Source of the DNA: an uncultured Verrucomicrobia subdivision 3 bacterium
GTDB lineage: Bacteria; Verrucomicrobiota; Verrucomicrobiia; Limisphaerales; DASXHY01
Direction: 5' to 3'
NCBI GenBank assembly: GCA_937890005.1
Contig: CALBZA010000015.1
Span: 1 to 64,000, forward strand
Length of the DNA: 64,000 nucleotides
The notes below the pieces were generated by a model. The model was not told the origin of the DNA. It ran no database searches and saw only the letters and a list, made by a program, of their open reading frames with translations. This document shows positions 17,032 through 25,641 of this stretch, in pieces. Within the stretch, counting starts at the first letter, position 1. The number at the start of each line of letters is the position of its first letter. The translations under genes were made by a program, and so were the position numbers.

Positions 17032-17624
17032 ATTCTCCCGGTTCGCCGCTGGAGCAGCCGGGGCGAATTGCTGGACGACCGTTGGAGGAATGGAATGCCG
17101 CCTATGCGAAGGTGGAAAGTTACTTCCACGCACTGCGCGTCCGAAACAAGGTTCTTCTCAACCGTCAGGTCATCCATGTGCTGAAGCGCGCAATGCATCG
17201 TGCGCCCAAAGAACCTGAGCGCCATGCGACGGAACTTGCGGCTGAGGAAATGGATGCTGTGGTCACCGAATGGTTTGCCGAGGTGCTTCAGGAATCGCCG
17301 AAGGGAACGGATCACATGCTTTCAACGCGCGGCCGTCTGGCGCTGTTGATCGCTGACATGCCGGGCAAATGGCAGGAGCAATTTCTGAGACCCGGACCTT
17401 GGCCCGAGGAATTTGTGAGCGCGATGCGTGAGGCATATCTTCGCGCCGGTCCGGATTTTCAGCTGGCCAAAATGACACCGCGTCCGCTTGACCTCGGGCC
17501 CATCGCAACGCTCACGGCGTTTCGGTTTCCGTTCAAGAAATGGGCGTTCATCTGGCTTCTGTGCGCGATCGGCCTGATCGCCTTCTTCATCTATACGCAT
17601 TACATCGCACCGTCGGGGAAGTGA
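17004..17624 (+). CDS. Unknown membrane-anchored protein between opgG and opgH
   Basis: A 206-aa protein of no family known to me. The first 165 residues are soluble and helical, with EEWNAAYAKVESYFHALRVRN, then a second helix KVLLNRQVIHVLKRA. A single C-terminal transmembrane segment (WAFIWLLCAIGLIAFFIYT) ends 9 residues from the C-terminus, so it is probably tail-anchored with the bulk in the cytoplasm. It starts inside the end of opgG (28-nt overlap) and ends 1 nt before opgH, which strongly suggests a role in glucan synthesis, for instance linking the OpgH synthase to its periplasmic partner or regulating it. In Escherichia coli, opgG and opgH are adjacent without such a gene. Confidence 0.8.
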   Translation: MDLSLESALNSPGSPLEQPGRIAGRPLEEWNAAYAKVESYFHALRVRNKVLLNRQVIHVLKRAMHRAPKEPERHATELAAEEMDAVVTEWFAEVLQESPKGTDHMLSTRGRLALLIADMPGKWQEQFLRPGPWPEEFVSAMREAYLRAGPDFQLAKMTPRPLDLGPIATLTAFRFPFKKWAFIWLLCAIGLIAFFIYTHYIAPSGK

Positions 17625-17625
17625 T

Positions 17626-19794
17626 ATGTCCAGCGCACCTTCCGCAACGCAGCAACGTCCCGAAGCACCGCATGAAATGACGGTGTATCCGGCGCGGCCT
17701 GGTCGAAGCGTGCGGGTGTTTGTCTTCTACTCGCTGGCGCTGGCGCTGACGGCGATCGTTTCCATGCTCTTCGCCGATCTGCTCTGGCGCAGCGGCTGGA
17801 ACACCACGAGCACATTCCTTCTGTTGCTCTTCATCATCCTGTTCCTGTTGATATCGATCGGCTGCATGCACGGCATCGCCGGCTTTGTGCTGCGGGTGTT
17901 GGGCGATCGCGATCGAATCACAAAGCTCGGCGATTACACCACGCGAAGCATCGATGGCGTGAGCACTGCGGTCGTGTTCCCGATCTACAATGAGGAGGTG
18001 GCCCGCGTGATGGAAGGATTGCGCACCACGTATCTTTCGCTTGAACGCACCGGGCAGTTGGAGCGTTTCGACTTTTTTATTCTGAGCGATTCGACCGATC
18101 CGGCGAAGTGGGTCGAGGAGGAGCAGCGCTGGTGCGAACTGGTGAAGGAACTCGATGCGCTCGGCCGGATTTACTATCGCCGCCGCGTGAACAACGAAGG
18201 AAAGAAGAGCGGCAACATTCGCGATTTTCTCAGCACGTGGGGCAGGCGTTACCGCTACTTCATCGTGTTCGATGCAGACAGCATCATGCGCGGCGAAACC
18301 ATCGTCGATCTCGTGAAGCTGATGGAAACGCATCCGCATGTTGGAATGGTTCAGACCGTTCCGGCGTTGGTGAATGCGGAGTCGTTGTTCGGCCGGATTC
18401 AACAGTTCGCGAATCGTCTTTACGCGCCGATCTTCATCGCAGGGCTGAATTACTGGACCCAGGGCTTCGGAAACTACTGGGGACATAACGCGATCATCCG
18501 CACCGAACCCTTCATGCAGTATTGCGACCTGCCACAGTTGCCCGGACGAAAACCGTTCGGCGGACAGATCCTGAGCCACGACTTTGTGGAAGCGGCGTTG
18601 ATGTTGAAGGAGAACTGGCAGGTCTGGTTCGCGTACGATCTTGAAGGAAGTTACGAGGAGCAGCCGCAGGACATGATTGAGAACGCGCAGCGGGATCGAC
18701 GGTGGTGTCAGGGAAATCTGCAACATGGCCTCCTGCTGTTTGCGCGCGGCTTGCGGGGTGTCAGCCGGATTCATCTGTTGCTTGGAATTTTTGGATATCT
18801 GGGAAGTCCGCTCTGGCTCTTCTTCATGCTGGCGTTCAACTGGGCATTGTGGTTCCGCGAACACAGCCGGCTTTCCGACCTGACCGTTCCCGCGTTCACA
18901 CCCTTCATCAGGTTGAGCGGCACTGGGCACGCGTTCATGATCTTTTCGATCTGCATGACGGTGTTGTTCCTGCCGAAAGTGCTCGCTCTGCTGGATCTTG
19001 CCTTCGATCGACAGCGCAAACAGGCATTCGGAGGAATGAAGTGCGCGGCGTTGAGTGCGGTGGTGGAGACGCTGTTTTCCTCCCTGCATGCGCCGCTTCA
19101 AATGCTCTGGCATTCGAAGTTCGTCGCCACAATTCTTCTTGGAATGGGTGTGCACTGGGGACCGCAGAAGCGCGGCGCCAATGGAATCGAATGGTCGCAG
19201 GCCGTGCGCGCGCACGCCGGCCACACGCTGATCGGCATTGGATGGGGCTACTTCATCTGGCGGCTGGATACGCCGTCGTTCTGGTGGTTTCTGCCGGTGC
19301 TCGCGGGAATGTTGTTGTCCATTCCGTTGAGTGTTCTGACCAGCCGTCCGAGTCTTGGCGCGTGGGCGCGTTCGCTCTGTTTGTTTTTAACTCCAGAGGA
19401 AACATCGCCGCCTTCCGAACTGGACACATTGCGAATGCGAATGGCGTTGCTGGAAAAGCGGGAAGCCGGGCGGCCGCGCATGCCTGACGCCAGCATCGCT
19501 GAATCTATCCTCGATCCGTACGTCAACGCGATCCATGTGTCGCTTCTGCGGGAGAAGGGATTGAATCCCGAATACAGCAAAGCGCTGAAACAGCTGGGCG
19601 TCGGACAACCGCGCGTTCGCGAACTGGGCGAGCAGTTACTCAAGAAAGGTCCGGAATCGCTCAGCGCGAAAGAAAAGCTCCTCATTCTTTCCGACGCGGA
19701 TGCGATGTCATGGTTGCATCGGCAGGCGTGGATTCGTCCCGGCGAAACTCTCGCATCGTGGTGGCAGACGGCGATCCGCCATTACGTGCGGTAA
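17626..19794 (+). CDS. opgH: Glucan glucosyltransferase OpgH (MdoH)
   Basis: A 722-aa polytopic inner-membrane GT2 enzyme that polymerises UDP-glucose into the linear beta-glucan backbone of osmoregulated periplasmic glucans. Two N-terminal helices precede a cytoplasmic GT2 domain with VFPIYNEE, FFILSDSTDP, the metal-binding FDADSIM, then HDFVEAALM and the processivity motif QRDRRWCQGNLQHG. The C-terminal part has several more membrane helices (SRIHLLLGIFGYLGSPLW onwards) and a cytoplasmic tail. Length and motif order are normal for the family. A methyl-accepting or division-control extension like that of E. coli is not evident at the short N-terminus. It is the third gene of the opgG-X-opgH operon. 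Confidence 0.93.
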   Translation: MSSAPSATQQRPEAPHEMTVYPARPGRSVRVFVFYSLALALTAIVSMLFADLLWRSGWNTTSTFLLLLFIILFLLISIGCMHGIAGFVLRVLGDRDRITKLGDYTTRSIDGVSTAVVFPIYNEEVARVMEGLRTTYLSLERTGQLERFDFFILSDSTDPAKWVEEEQRWCELVKELDALGRIYYRRRVNNEGKKSGNIRDFLSTWGRRYRYFIVFDADSIMRGETIVDLVKLMETHPHVGMVQTVPALVNAESLFGRIQQFANRLYAPIFIAGLNYWTQGFGNYWGHNAIIRTEPFMQYCDLPQLPGRKPFGGQILSHDFVEAALMLKENWQVWFAYDLEGSYEEQPQDMIENAQRDRRWCQGNLQHGLLLFARGLRGVSRIHLLLGIFGYLGSPLWLFFMLAFNWALWFREHSRLSDLTVPAFTPFIRLSGTGHAFMIFSICMTVLFLPKVLALLDLAFDRQRKQAFGGMKCAALSAVVETLFSSLHAPLQMLWHSKFVATILLGMGVHWGPQKRGANGIEWSQAVRAHAGHTLIGIGWGYFIWRLDTPSFWWFLPVLAGMLLSIPLSVLTSRPSLGAWARSLCLFLTPEETSPPSELDTLRMRMALLEKREAGRPRMPDASIAESILDPYVNAIHVSLLREKGLNPEYSKALKQLGVGQPRVRELGEQLLKKGPESLSAKEKLLILSDADAMSWLHRQAWIRPGETLASWWQTAIRHYVR

Positions 19795-19953
19795 AACCTT
19801 CCCGCGTTGCTAGCCGTCCCCGCTTCGTCAGAGCAGGGGGATTCCAGTTGAAGTATGGGGATTAAGAAGAGAATGGCAGAAGTTCGTCGCGACTGGACTT
19901 TGCCAAATGTTGTTGTGATGAACGAAGAGAACTCTGAGAAAGGGAGTTCCCGG

Positions 19954-20367
19954 TCAATCATCATTGCGAAATCGCCGGGACGATTTCTTTTCTGACCTGC
20001 GGGATTTTTCGGCAAGGATGCGCTGTTTCAAAGCGAAAGGGCGTTTGCGATTTCTCCGGCGGGATTTTTCACGCAGCTCCTTGTCTTCGGCAGCGCGCCT
20101 GCGTCGATCTGCTTCAATTTTGTCGAGCAACAGCTTTCGCGCGAGGGCGCGATTCTGCGCCTGATGCCGGCTGGTCTGGCATTTGACCTGAGTTCCGGTC
20201 GGACGATGCAGCAGCATGACGCAGGTGGACGTCTTGTTCACGTTCTGTCCGCCGTGTCCGCCGGAACGCACGAACGTTTCCTCAATGTCCGACTCACGAA
20301 TTCCGAGCGCATGCATGCGGGCGGCGATCGGATCTTCGTGCGGAGAACTGCTGTCTGACCTGCTCAT
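19954..20367 (-). CDS. Release-factor-like GGQ protein (PrfH/C12orf65/ArfB type)
   Basis: A 137-aa protein with only the peptidyl-tRNA hydrolysis domain of class I release factors. The catalytic GGQ is in RSGGHGGQNVNKT, followed by STCVMLLHRPTGTQVKCQ and a very basic C-terminal helix rich in Arg and Lys that would enter the ribosomal mRNA channel or bind rRNA. There is no codon-recognition domain. Such proteins rescue stalled or split ribosomes. The ATG at 20367 is preferred because the mature domain starts soon after it and TACGCT, a -10-like hexamer, sits 6 nt upstream. Assignment to one subfamily is uncertain: ArfB is a close alternative. Confidence 0.85.
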   Translation of the reverse strand: MSRSDSSSPHEDPIAARMHALGIRESDIEETFVRSGGHGGQNVNKTSTCVMLLHRPTGTQVKCQTSRHQAQNRALARKLLLDKIEADRRRRAAEDKELREKSRRRNRKRPFALKQRILAEKSRRSEKKSSRRFRNDD

Positions 20368-20472
20368 GCCGGGAGCGTAGTCGAATTCGCGATTCGATTC
20401 CACCGCGCGACACCAACCGCGTTTTAGCATTTATCTGGCGGTTCAGGGCGTTTCGAACCGTTTGATCTCGGA

Positions 20473-20506
20473 ACAAAAAGGGCGCGGCACCCAACATGCC
20501 GCGCCC
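20473..20506 (-). terminator. Rho-independent terminator of the aldolase gene
   Basis: A 10-bp GC-rich stem (GGGCGCGGCA with TGCCGCGCCC, 20480-20506) with a 7-nt loop is followed on the minus strand by TTTTTGTT. It lies about 50 nt past the stop of the aldolase gene. Confidence 0.85.
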
Positions 20507-20554
20507 CCAACCCCGGCCACGCACCCAACCAGCGTGGCCAAATTGCTGTCGCTG

Positions 20555-21622
20555 TTATGCGACGGTGACTTCCTTGCTCAGATAAACGTCCTGAATCGCA
20601 TTCAAGAGCGCGACGCCTTCCTTGAGCGGGCGTTGGAACGCCTTGCGTCCCGAGATCAATCCCATGCCACCGGCGCGCTTATTGACGACCGCGGTCATGA
20701 CAGCCTGTTCGAGATCGCCCTTGCCCTTAGATTCGCCCCCGGAATTGATGAGACCCGCGCGGCCCATGTAACAGTTCGCGACCTGATAACGGCAGAGATC
20801 GATCGGATGATCACTGCACAGGTCGGTGTAGATTTTCTTGTCGAACTTGCCGTAGCTTGATCCGCCCATGTTCAGCGCTTCGAAGCCGCCGTTGTTCTCA
20901 GGGAGTTTCTGCTTGATGATGTCGGCCTCGATGGTGACGCCGAGGTGATTGGCCTGGCCAGTGAGATCGGCGGAGACGTGATAATCCTTGCCGTCCTTCT
21001 TGAACGCGTTGTTGCGGAGATAGCACCAGAGTACGGTGGCCATGCCGAGTTCGTGCGCCATGTGAAACGCATTTGCGACTTCGACAATCTGGCGTCCGCT
21101 TTCCGGCGAACCGAAATAGATCGTCGCACCCACCGCCGCGCAGCCCATGTCCGCCGCTTCCTTCAATGTGCCGTACAGGATCTGGTCGGCCTTGTTTGGG
21201 AAGGTGAGGAGTTCGTTGTGATTGATTTTCACCATCAGCGGGATCTTGTGCGCGTATTTTCGCGCCACGATGCCGAGCACACCGTAGGTGGACGCCACCG
21301 CATTGCAGCCGCCTTCGATCGCAAGCTTCACGATGTTTTCGGGATCGAAGTAATCCGGGTTCTTGGCAAAGCTCGCTCCGCCGGAATGTTCGATGCCCTG
21401 ATCGACGGGCAGGATGCTCAGGTAACCGGTTCCTGCGAGTCGTCCGGAGCCGAACAGGCGCTGGAGGTTGACGAGGACGCGGTTGTTTCGATCCGAAGGC
21501 GCAAAGACGCGGTCCACAAAATCCGGTCCGGGAATATGGAGACGATCTTTGGAGATTTTCGGGCTGTTGAATCCGAGAAGGTATTCAGCCTTGTCGCCGA
21601 GCAATTGAGCAATCTGTGCCAT
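20555..21622 (-). CDS. fbaB: Class I fructose-bisphosphate aldolase, FbaB type
   Basis: A 355-aa Schiff-base aldolase that splits fructose 1,6-bisphosphate in glycolysis and joins trioses in gluconeogenesis. It belongs to the DhnA/FbaB class. Motifs are SILPVDQGIEHSGG, CNAVASTYGVLG, IPLMVKINHNELL with a Lys in a conserved strand, AVGATIYFGS, VLWCYLRNNAF, then GRAGLINSGGESKG and MGLISGRKAFQRP, which form the phosphate sites. The ATG at 21622 (MAQIAQLLGDKAEYLL) is used because the extra N-terminal residues from 21673 do not resemble the family. A strong terminator follows at 20473-20506, so it is a single-gene unit. Function is firm. Confidence 0.92.
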   Translation of the reverse strand: MAQIAQLLGDKAEYLLGFNSPKISKDRLHIPGPDFVDRVFAPSDRNNRVLVNLQRLFGSGRLAGTGYLSILPVDQGIEHSGGASFAKNPDYFDPENIVKLAIEGGCNAVASTYGVLGIVARKYAHKIPLMVKINHNELLTFPNKADQILYGTLKEAADMGCAAVGATIYFGSPESGRQIVEVANAFHMAHELGMATVLWCYLRNNAFKKDGKDYHVSADLTGQANHLGVTIEADIIKQKLPENNGGFEALNMGGSSYGKFDKKIYTDLCSDHPIDLCRYQVANCYMGRAGLINSGGESKGKGDLEQAVMTAVVNKRAGGMGLISGRKAFQRPLKEGVALLNAIQDVYLSKEVTVA

Positions 21623-21759
21623 AAAATCTGTGCTGCGTGGAACGCTGCGGAGTGGAGCCGTTCGTTCCGTCAATCAGCAATCGCAACCTAGCATCGCTTG
21701 ACGGGAGCGCACTTCGGATTCTGGCTTTTTCTGAGCGAAAATTGGCAGGAGGGAGACAA

Positions 21760-21925
21760 GTTCCAAAATCCAAAATCCAAAATCCAAGTTCCAAATTCCA
21801 AATTCCAAAGAAGCTTCAAACTCCAACTGCCATTTCAAATCAATGGGTCGGGGAAAAAAACTTTGTTGAGAGTTGAGACTTGGAATTTCTTTGAAGCTTG
21901 GAACTTGAAGCTTGGAACTTGAAAC
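21760..21925. repeat. Word repeat, TTCCAAATTCC family (two inverted blocks)
   Basis: Blocks of tandem, imperfect 7-8 nt words occupy 21763-21822 (variants of AAATCCA and AAATTCCA) and, in the opposite sense, 21876-21922 (variants of TTGGAAC and TTGAAGC). The two blocks could fold into a long hairpin. The same words recur at 60041-60085 and 62637-62675, and in short form inside rimO. Confidence 0.75.
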
Positions 21926-22342
21926 TCACCCCGCAGCTTTCAAAAACGGCTGAAGCCTCATCACCAGGTCATCCGGCATCCGCTTCAGTTTTTCCTCCGT
22001 TCCCGTGCACACGTGTTGAGTTTCCGCTTCGAGGATCAATCTGCCGGCTTCGGTCGTGATGCGATACGCGAAGTTCAGCCGGACCTTCTGCGCTTCAGTC
22101 AGCCAGGTTTCGATCAGAAGAACATCATCGTATCGCGCCGGAGCCTTGTAACGCAGGCGGCATTCGATCACGGGGAAGATGAAATCCTGTTCCTGGAGGC
22201 TGATGAACGTGATGCCTGCGTGACGGAACAATTCGCCGCGCGCGGCTTCGAGGAGATCAAGATAACGGCCGTAGTAAATGTGATTGCCGACGGTGCAATC
22301 CGAGTAAGTGACCCGGTGTTTGTGAATGAAGCTTTCGGCCAT
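21926..22342 (-). CDS. Acyl-CoA thioesterase, YbgC/4-hydroxybenzoyl-CoA thioesterase family
   Basis: A 138-aa single hotdog-fold enzyme that hydrolyses a short-chain or aromatic acyl-CoA. It shows the family start HRVTYSDCTVGNHIYYGRYLD (with the catalytic Asp in YSDC, where the common form is D-x-D-x-x-GH), then LEAARGELF on the central helix and CRLRYKAPARYDD on the strand that follows. The GH pair is replaced by GN-H, so the motif is slightly divergent. Proteins of this size often work beside the Tol-Pal complex, but no tol genes are nearby. The substrate is unknown. A TTGAAC/TAACCT promoter ends 6 nt before the ATG. Confidence 0.85.
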   Translation of the reverse strand: MAESFIHKHRVTYSDCTVGNHIYYGRYLDLLEAARGELFRHAGITFISLQEQDFIFPVIECRLRYKAPARYDDVLLIETWLTEAQKVRLNFAYRITTEAGRLILEAETQHVCTGTEEKLKRMPDDLVMRLQPFLKAAG

Positions 22343-22348
22343 GCGCGG

Positions 22349-22378
22349 AGGTTAGTGGGCGGATCGTTGGGAGTTCAA
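22349..22378 (-). promoter_or_regulatory. Candidate leaderless promoter of the thioesterase gene
   Basis: On the minus strand, TTGAAC (22373-22378), an 18-nt spacer and TAACCT (22349-22354). The hexamer ends exactly 6 nt before the ATG at 22342. Confidence 0.4.
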
Positions 22379-22482
22379 TATTCCGTTTGCGGATAACGAG
22401 ATCGGCATCTTTGTCCGCGAATCGGGCGCGACAGGTTGCTCGATGATTGCCATGACTCGCCTTAAACAATGCCAAATCCTTG

Positions 22483-22510
22483 TTGCACGGTTTCACTTTG
22501 GGGTTATCTT
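22483..22510 (+). promoter_or_regulatory. Candidate leaderless promoter of the small membrane protein gene
   Basis: TTGCAC (22483-22488), 16-nt spacer, TATCTT (22505-22510), then 6 nt to the ATG at 22517. Confidence 0.5.
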
Positions 22511-22516
22511 CGCACC

Positions 22517-22732
22517 ATGGATTGGCAGCAGCTGGCTTCCTTGGCCATTGTAGGTGTTGCCGCAGCGTTACTGCTGCGGAGCCGACTTCAGCATCCCCGA
22601 CTTCGGCTCGCCCGAAACAACAGACTTCCCTGTGGCGGCTGCACGGTTGCCCGACGGAACAGCGCTCCTCCATCGATCATCTATCGCGCAAAGAAGGGCG
22701 CACGGCCGACGATCACGGTCAAGCTGAACTGA
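22517..22732 (+). CDS. Small membrane protein with basic tail
   Basis: A 71-aa protein with one N-terminal transmembrane helix (LASLAIVGVAAALLL) followed by a basic stretch, a CGGC motif and a C-terminal strand (SIIYRAKKGARPTITVKLN). It resembles small membrane proteins with a Cys pair common in related genomes, but no function is known to me. The ATG at 22517 is chosen over the longer frame because a good promoter ends 6 nt before it. The Hsp20 gene follows 46 nt downstream and may be co-transcribed. Confidence 0.6.
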   Translation: MDWQQLASLAIVGVAAALLLRSRLQHPRLRLARNNRLPCGGCTVARRNSAPPSIIYRAKKGARPTITVKLN

Positions 22733-22778
22733 GCCTGCGCTTGCGACCTGGAAATGCCTGCGATACTGTCCAACCGGA

Positions 22779-23189
22779 ATGGCCATGTGCAAAGTTAGTT
22801 CGTCCGTGCATTTCGTCACCCGCTCCGCCGCCGGGCAAGGCAAGGCGCATTGGGTTCCGAATACCGACATGTACGTGACGGAGAACGGGCTCGTGATCAA
22901 AGTGGAGCTGGCCGGAATGCGGAGCGACAACCTGGAGATCACCGTGGAAGCGAATCGGCTGAAGATTTCCGGCAACCGTCCCGATGGCTGCCGTTCTCCC
23001 AAGTGCAACTTCCTCATGATGGAGATCAACTATGGTCCCTTCGAGAGTGTGCTGGAGCTTCCACCCGGTTCGGGTTACGACCTCAGCCAGGCCAAGGCCG
23101 CTTACTTGAACGGCTTTTTGCGAATCGACGTGCCGATGGCCCAGTCGCAGACAAAAAGCACCAAGGTGCCCATAGCCGAGGGAAATTAA
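22779..23189 (+). CDS. Hsp20/alpha-crystallin family small heat shock protein
   Basis: A 136-aa cytoplasmic holdase chaperone. The alpha-crystallin domain spans about residues 28-125, with PNTDMYVTENGLVIKVELAG, LEITVEANRLKISGNR and, near the end, AAYLNGFLRIDVPM, where the family usually has A-x-x-x-N-G-V-L. The I-x-I tail is replaced by TKVPIAEGN, so oligomer assembly may differ. The ATG at 22779 is used; the second ATG two codons later is equally possible. It lies 55 nt upstream of lon, so the chaperone and the protease that handles misfolded proteins may be one stress-response unit. Confidence 0.88.
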   Translation: MAMCKVSSSVHFVTRSAAGQGKAHWVPNTDMYVTENGLVIKVELAGMRSDNLEITVEANRLKISGNRPDGCRSPKCNFLMMEINYGPFESVLELPPGSGYDLSQAKAAYLNGFLRIDVPMAQSQTKSTKVPIAEGN

Positions 23190-23244
23190 TTTCTTCTGAA
23201 TCTTTTCCGGGCGGCGGCATCTAAAACAGCAGGACGACGCGACG

Positions 23245-25641
23245 ATGACTTCGCCCGATACTGAGTTCATCAGCATTCTGGGCGCTGCCGGAAATCCGGA
23301 AGCGCCCGCACGTGTCTCGGCGCATTCGTTGCCGGACGTTCTTCCCATTCTCGGCCTCTCAGACATCGTCATCTTCCCTGGAATGGTCGCGCCGCTGCTC
23401 GTCGAAACGCCGCAGAGCACGAAGCTGATCGATGATGTCGTTGCCGGTGACCGGTTGCTCGGTGTCGCGCTTCAGCGCAAGCCGGATGCGGAGAATCCGA
23501 CGCCGGAGGAAATGCACGAAGTTGGTTGCGCGGCGCGGCTTCTGAAAATGTTGAAGTTTCCCGACAACACCGTCCGCGTGCTGGTCGAGGGACTCTGGAG
23601 AATTCGCATCAAGGAATATGTCGGCGATGCGCCTTACCTGAATGCGAAGTTCGAGTTGATGAAGGACGTCACGGAAGATTCGGTGGAGTTGACCGCGATG
23701 ATGCGCAATGCGCAGGGGCAGTTTCAGGAAATCATCAAACTTTCGCCCGCGCTTTCAGAACAGGTCAAGATCGCTGCGTTGAACACTGAGGATCCGGGAC
23801 ATTTCACCGACCTGATCGCAGTGAATTTGAACCTGAGCCTGGAGGAACGTCAGAAGCTGCTGGAAACGACATCCGTCAAGGAACGCCTGACGTTTCTTTT
23901 GCCAATGCTCAATCGCGAGCATGAAGTGCTGACCCTCAGCTCCAAGATTCAGACCGAAGTCGCCACATCAATTTCCAAGACGCAACGCGATTTCTTTCTA
24001 CGCGAACAGTTGCGGGCCATTCAGCGCGAACTCGGTGAAACCGATTCGAACAGCACGGAACTGAGCGGTCTCCAGGACAAGATTGCCCGCACGCCAATGC
24101 CGCAGGAAGCCCGACAGGTCGCAACGCAGGAACTGGAGAGGTTGCAGCAGATTCCTCCCGCCGCGGCGGAATACGCGGTCACACGGCATTACCTCGACTG
24201 GATTCTTGGATTGCCGTGGGAAACCGAGACCGAGGACAAGCTCGATCTTGCTGAGGCGGAAAAAATTCTGAACGCGCAGCACTTCGGGCTGACCAAGGTG
24301 AAGGACCGGTTGCTCGAGTTCCTTGCCGTCATCAAACGCCGAAAGGAAATCAAAGGGCCGATCCTCTGTCTCGTCGGACCTCCCGGCGTTGGAAAGACGT
24401 CGCTTGGCAAGAGTGTTGCGGATGCGCTGGGTCGCAAGTTCGCGCGCATTGCATTGGGTGGCATGCGGGACGAAGCGGAAATTCGCGGACATCGTCGCAC
24501 TTACGTTGGCGCGCTACCTGGCCGCATCATTCAGACTTTGAAGCGCGTCGAGAGCCGCAACCCGGTGATTCTGCTGGATGAACTCGACAAGGTGGGCGCT
24601 GATTTTCGCGGCGATCCATCGTCGGCATTGCTGGAGGTTCTCGATCCCGCGCAGAACAGCACGTTCACGGACTATTACCTCGACATTCCTTTCGACCTTT
24701 CGCGCGTGCTGTTCCTGACGACGGCGAACTGGCTCGACCCGATTCATCCTGCGTTGCGTGATCGATTGGAAGTGATCGAGCTTCCGAGTTACACGGAAAC
24801 CGAGAAGCTCCAGATTGCGAAACAATATCTTGTTCCCCGGCAGCTTCAGGAACATGGGTTGAAGAAGAATGAGGTGAAGATCCCGGATACGACCATCCGC
24901 CATGTCATTCAGGATTACACCCGCGAAGCCGGCGTGCGTCAGCTCGAGCGCGAAATTGCCGCGCTCACCCGCAAGGCGACACGGCAGCTGGTCGGCAACG
25001 GGCATGTTCCAAAGCCGCTCACGATCTCACCCCAGAAACTCCAGAATTTTCTAGGCTCCGCGCGTTTCGTTTCCGAGACAGCGGAGACGATCAAGGAAAT
25101 CGGAATCGCAACAGGCATGGCGTGGACGCCTGTGGGCGGCGAAGTCATGTTCATTGAAGCGACGCGCATGCCGGGCAAAGGCGGTTTGATTTTGACCGGA
25201 TCGCTCGGCGACGTGATGAAGGAAAGCGCTCAGACAGCGCTCAGCTACCTTCGCAGCCAGGCCAAGTCATTGGGAGTCGATCTTGAGGATTATGGAAAGT
25301 TCGACGTTCACATCCACGTTCCGGCCGGCGCGACGCCAAAGGACGGACCGAGCGCGGGTGTGACGCTGCTTGTTGCACTGGCGTCGCTGTTCACGCGGCG
25401 GCGAGTGAAGTCGCAGGTGGCGATGACGGGTGAGATCAGCTTGCGCGGACGGGTGCTTCGTGTCGGGGGCATCAAGGAGAAGGTGCTTGCTGCGTCGCGG
25501 TTTGGAATCAAGGAAGTGATTCTTCCCGAGCAGAACAACATCGACTGGCAGGAAGTTCCGGAGGAAGTCCGCAAGAAGTTGAAAGTTCATTTCGTCCGGC
25601 ATATCGGCGAAGTGTTGCCGCTGACACTCCACACTCGATGA
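23245..25641 (+). CDS. lon: ATP-dependent protease Lon
   Basis: A 798-aa homohexameric cytoplasmic protease that degrades misfolded and short-lived regulatory proteins. The N-terminal LON substrate-binding domain covers about residues 30-220 (LPILGLSDIVIFPGM, LAVNLNLSLEERQKLLE). The AAA module has Walker A GPPGVGKT at 378-385, Walker B VILLDELDKVG and sensor LFLTTANW. The C-terminal serine-lysine protease domain has the catalytic Ser703 in KDGPSAG and Lys746 in GGIKEK, with the normal 43-residue separation. Length is typical. The stop overlaps the start of the LolA-like gene (ATGA). Confidence 0.96.
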   Translation: MTSPDTEFISILGAAGNPEAPARVSAHSLPDVLPILGLSDIVIFPGMVAPLLVETPQSTKLIDDVVAGDRLLGVALQRKPDAENPTPEEMHEVGCAARLLKMLKFPDNTVRVLVEGLWRIRIKEYVGDAPYLNAKFELMKDVTEDSVELTAMMRNAQGQFQEIIKLSPALSEQVKIAALNTEDPGHFTDLIAVNLNLSLEERQKLLETTSVKERLTFLLPMLNREHEVLTLSSKIQTEVATSISKTQRDFFLREQLRAIQRELGETDSNSTELSGLQDKIARTPMPQEARQVATQELERLQQIPPAAAEYAVTRHYLDWILGLPWETETEDKLDLAEAEKILNAQHFGLTKVKDRLLEFLAVIKRRKEIKGPILCLVGPPGVGKTSLGKSVADALGRKFARIALGGMRDEAEIRGHRRTYVGALPGRIIQTLKRVESRNPVILLDELDKVGADFRGDPSSALLEVLDPAQNSTFTDYYLDIPFDLSRVLFLTTANWLDPIHPALRDRLEVIELPSYTETEKLQIAKQYLVPRQLQEHGLKKNEVKIPDTTIRHVIQDYTREAGVRQLEREIAALTRKATRQLVGNGHVPKPLTISPQKLQNFLGSARFVSETAETIKEIGIATGMAWTPVGGEVMFIEATRMPGKGGLILTGSLGDVMKESAQTALSYLRSQAKSLGVDLEDYGKFDVHIHVPAGATPKDGPSAGVTLLVALASLFTRRRVKSQVAMTGEISLRGRVLRVGGIKEKVLAASRFGIKEVILPEQNNIDWQEVPEEVRKKLKVHFVRHIGEVLPLTLHTR

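Noticed and set aside
17587..19224. A 545-aa minus-strand frame opposite opgH
   Set aside because: It lacks recognisable domains and is rich in His, Arg and Gln as expected of an antisense shadow; opgH motifs are intact on the other strand.
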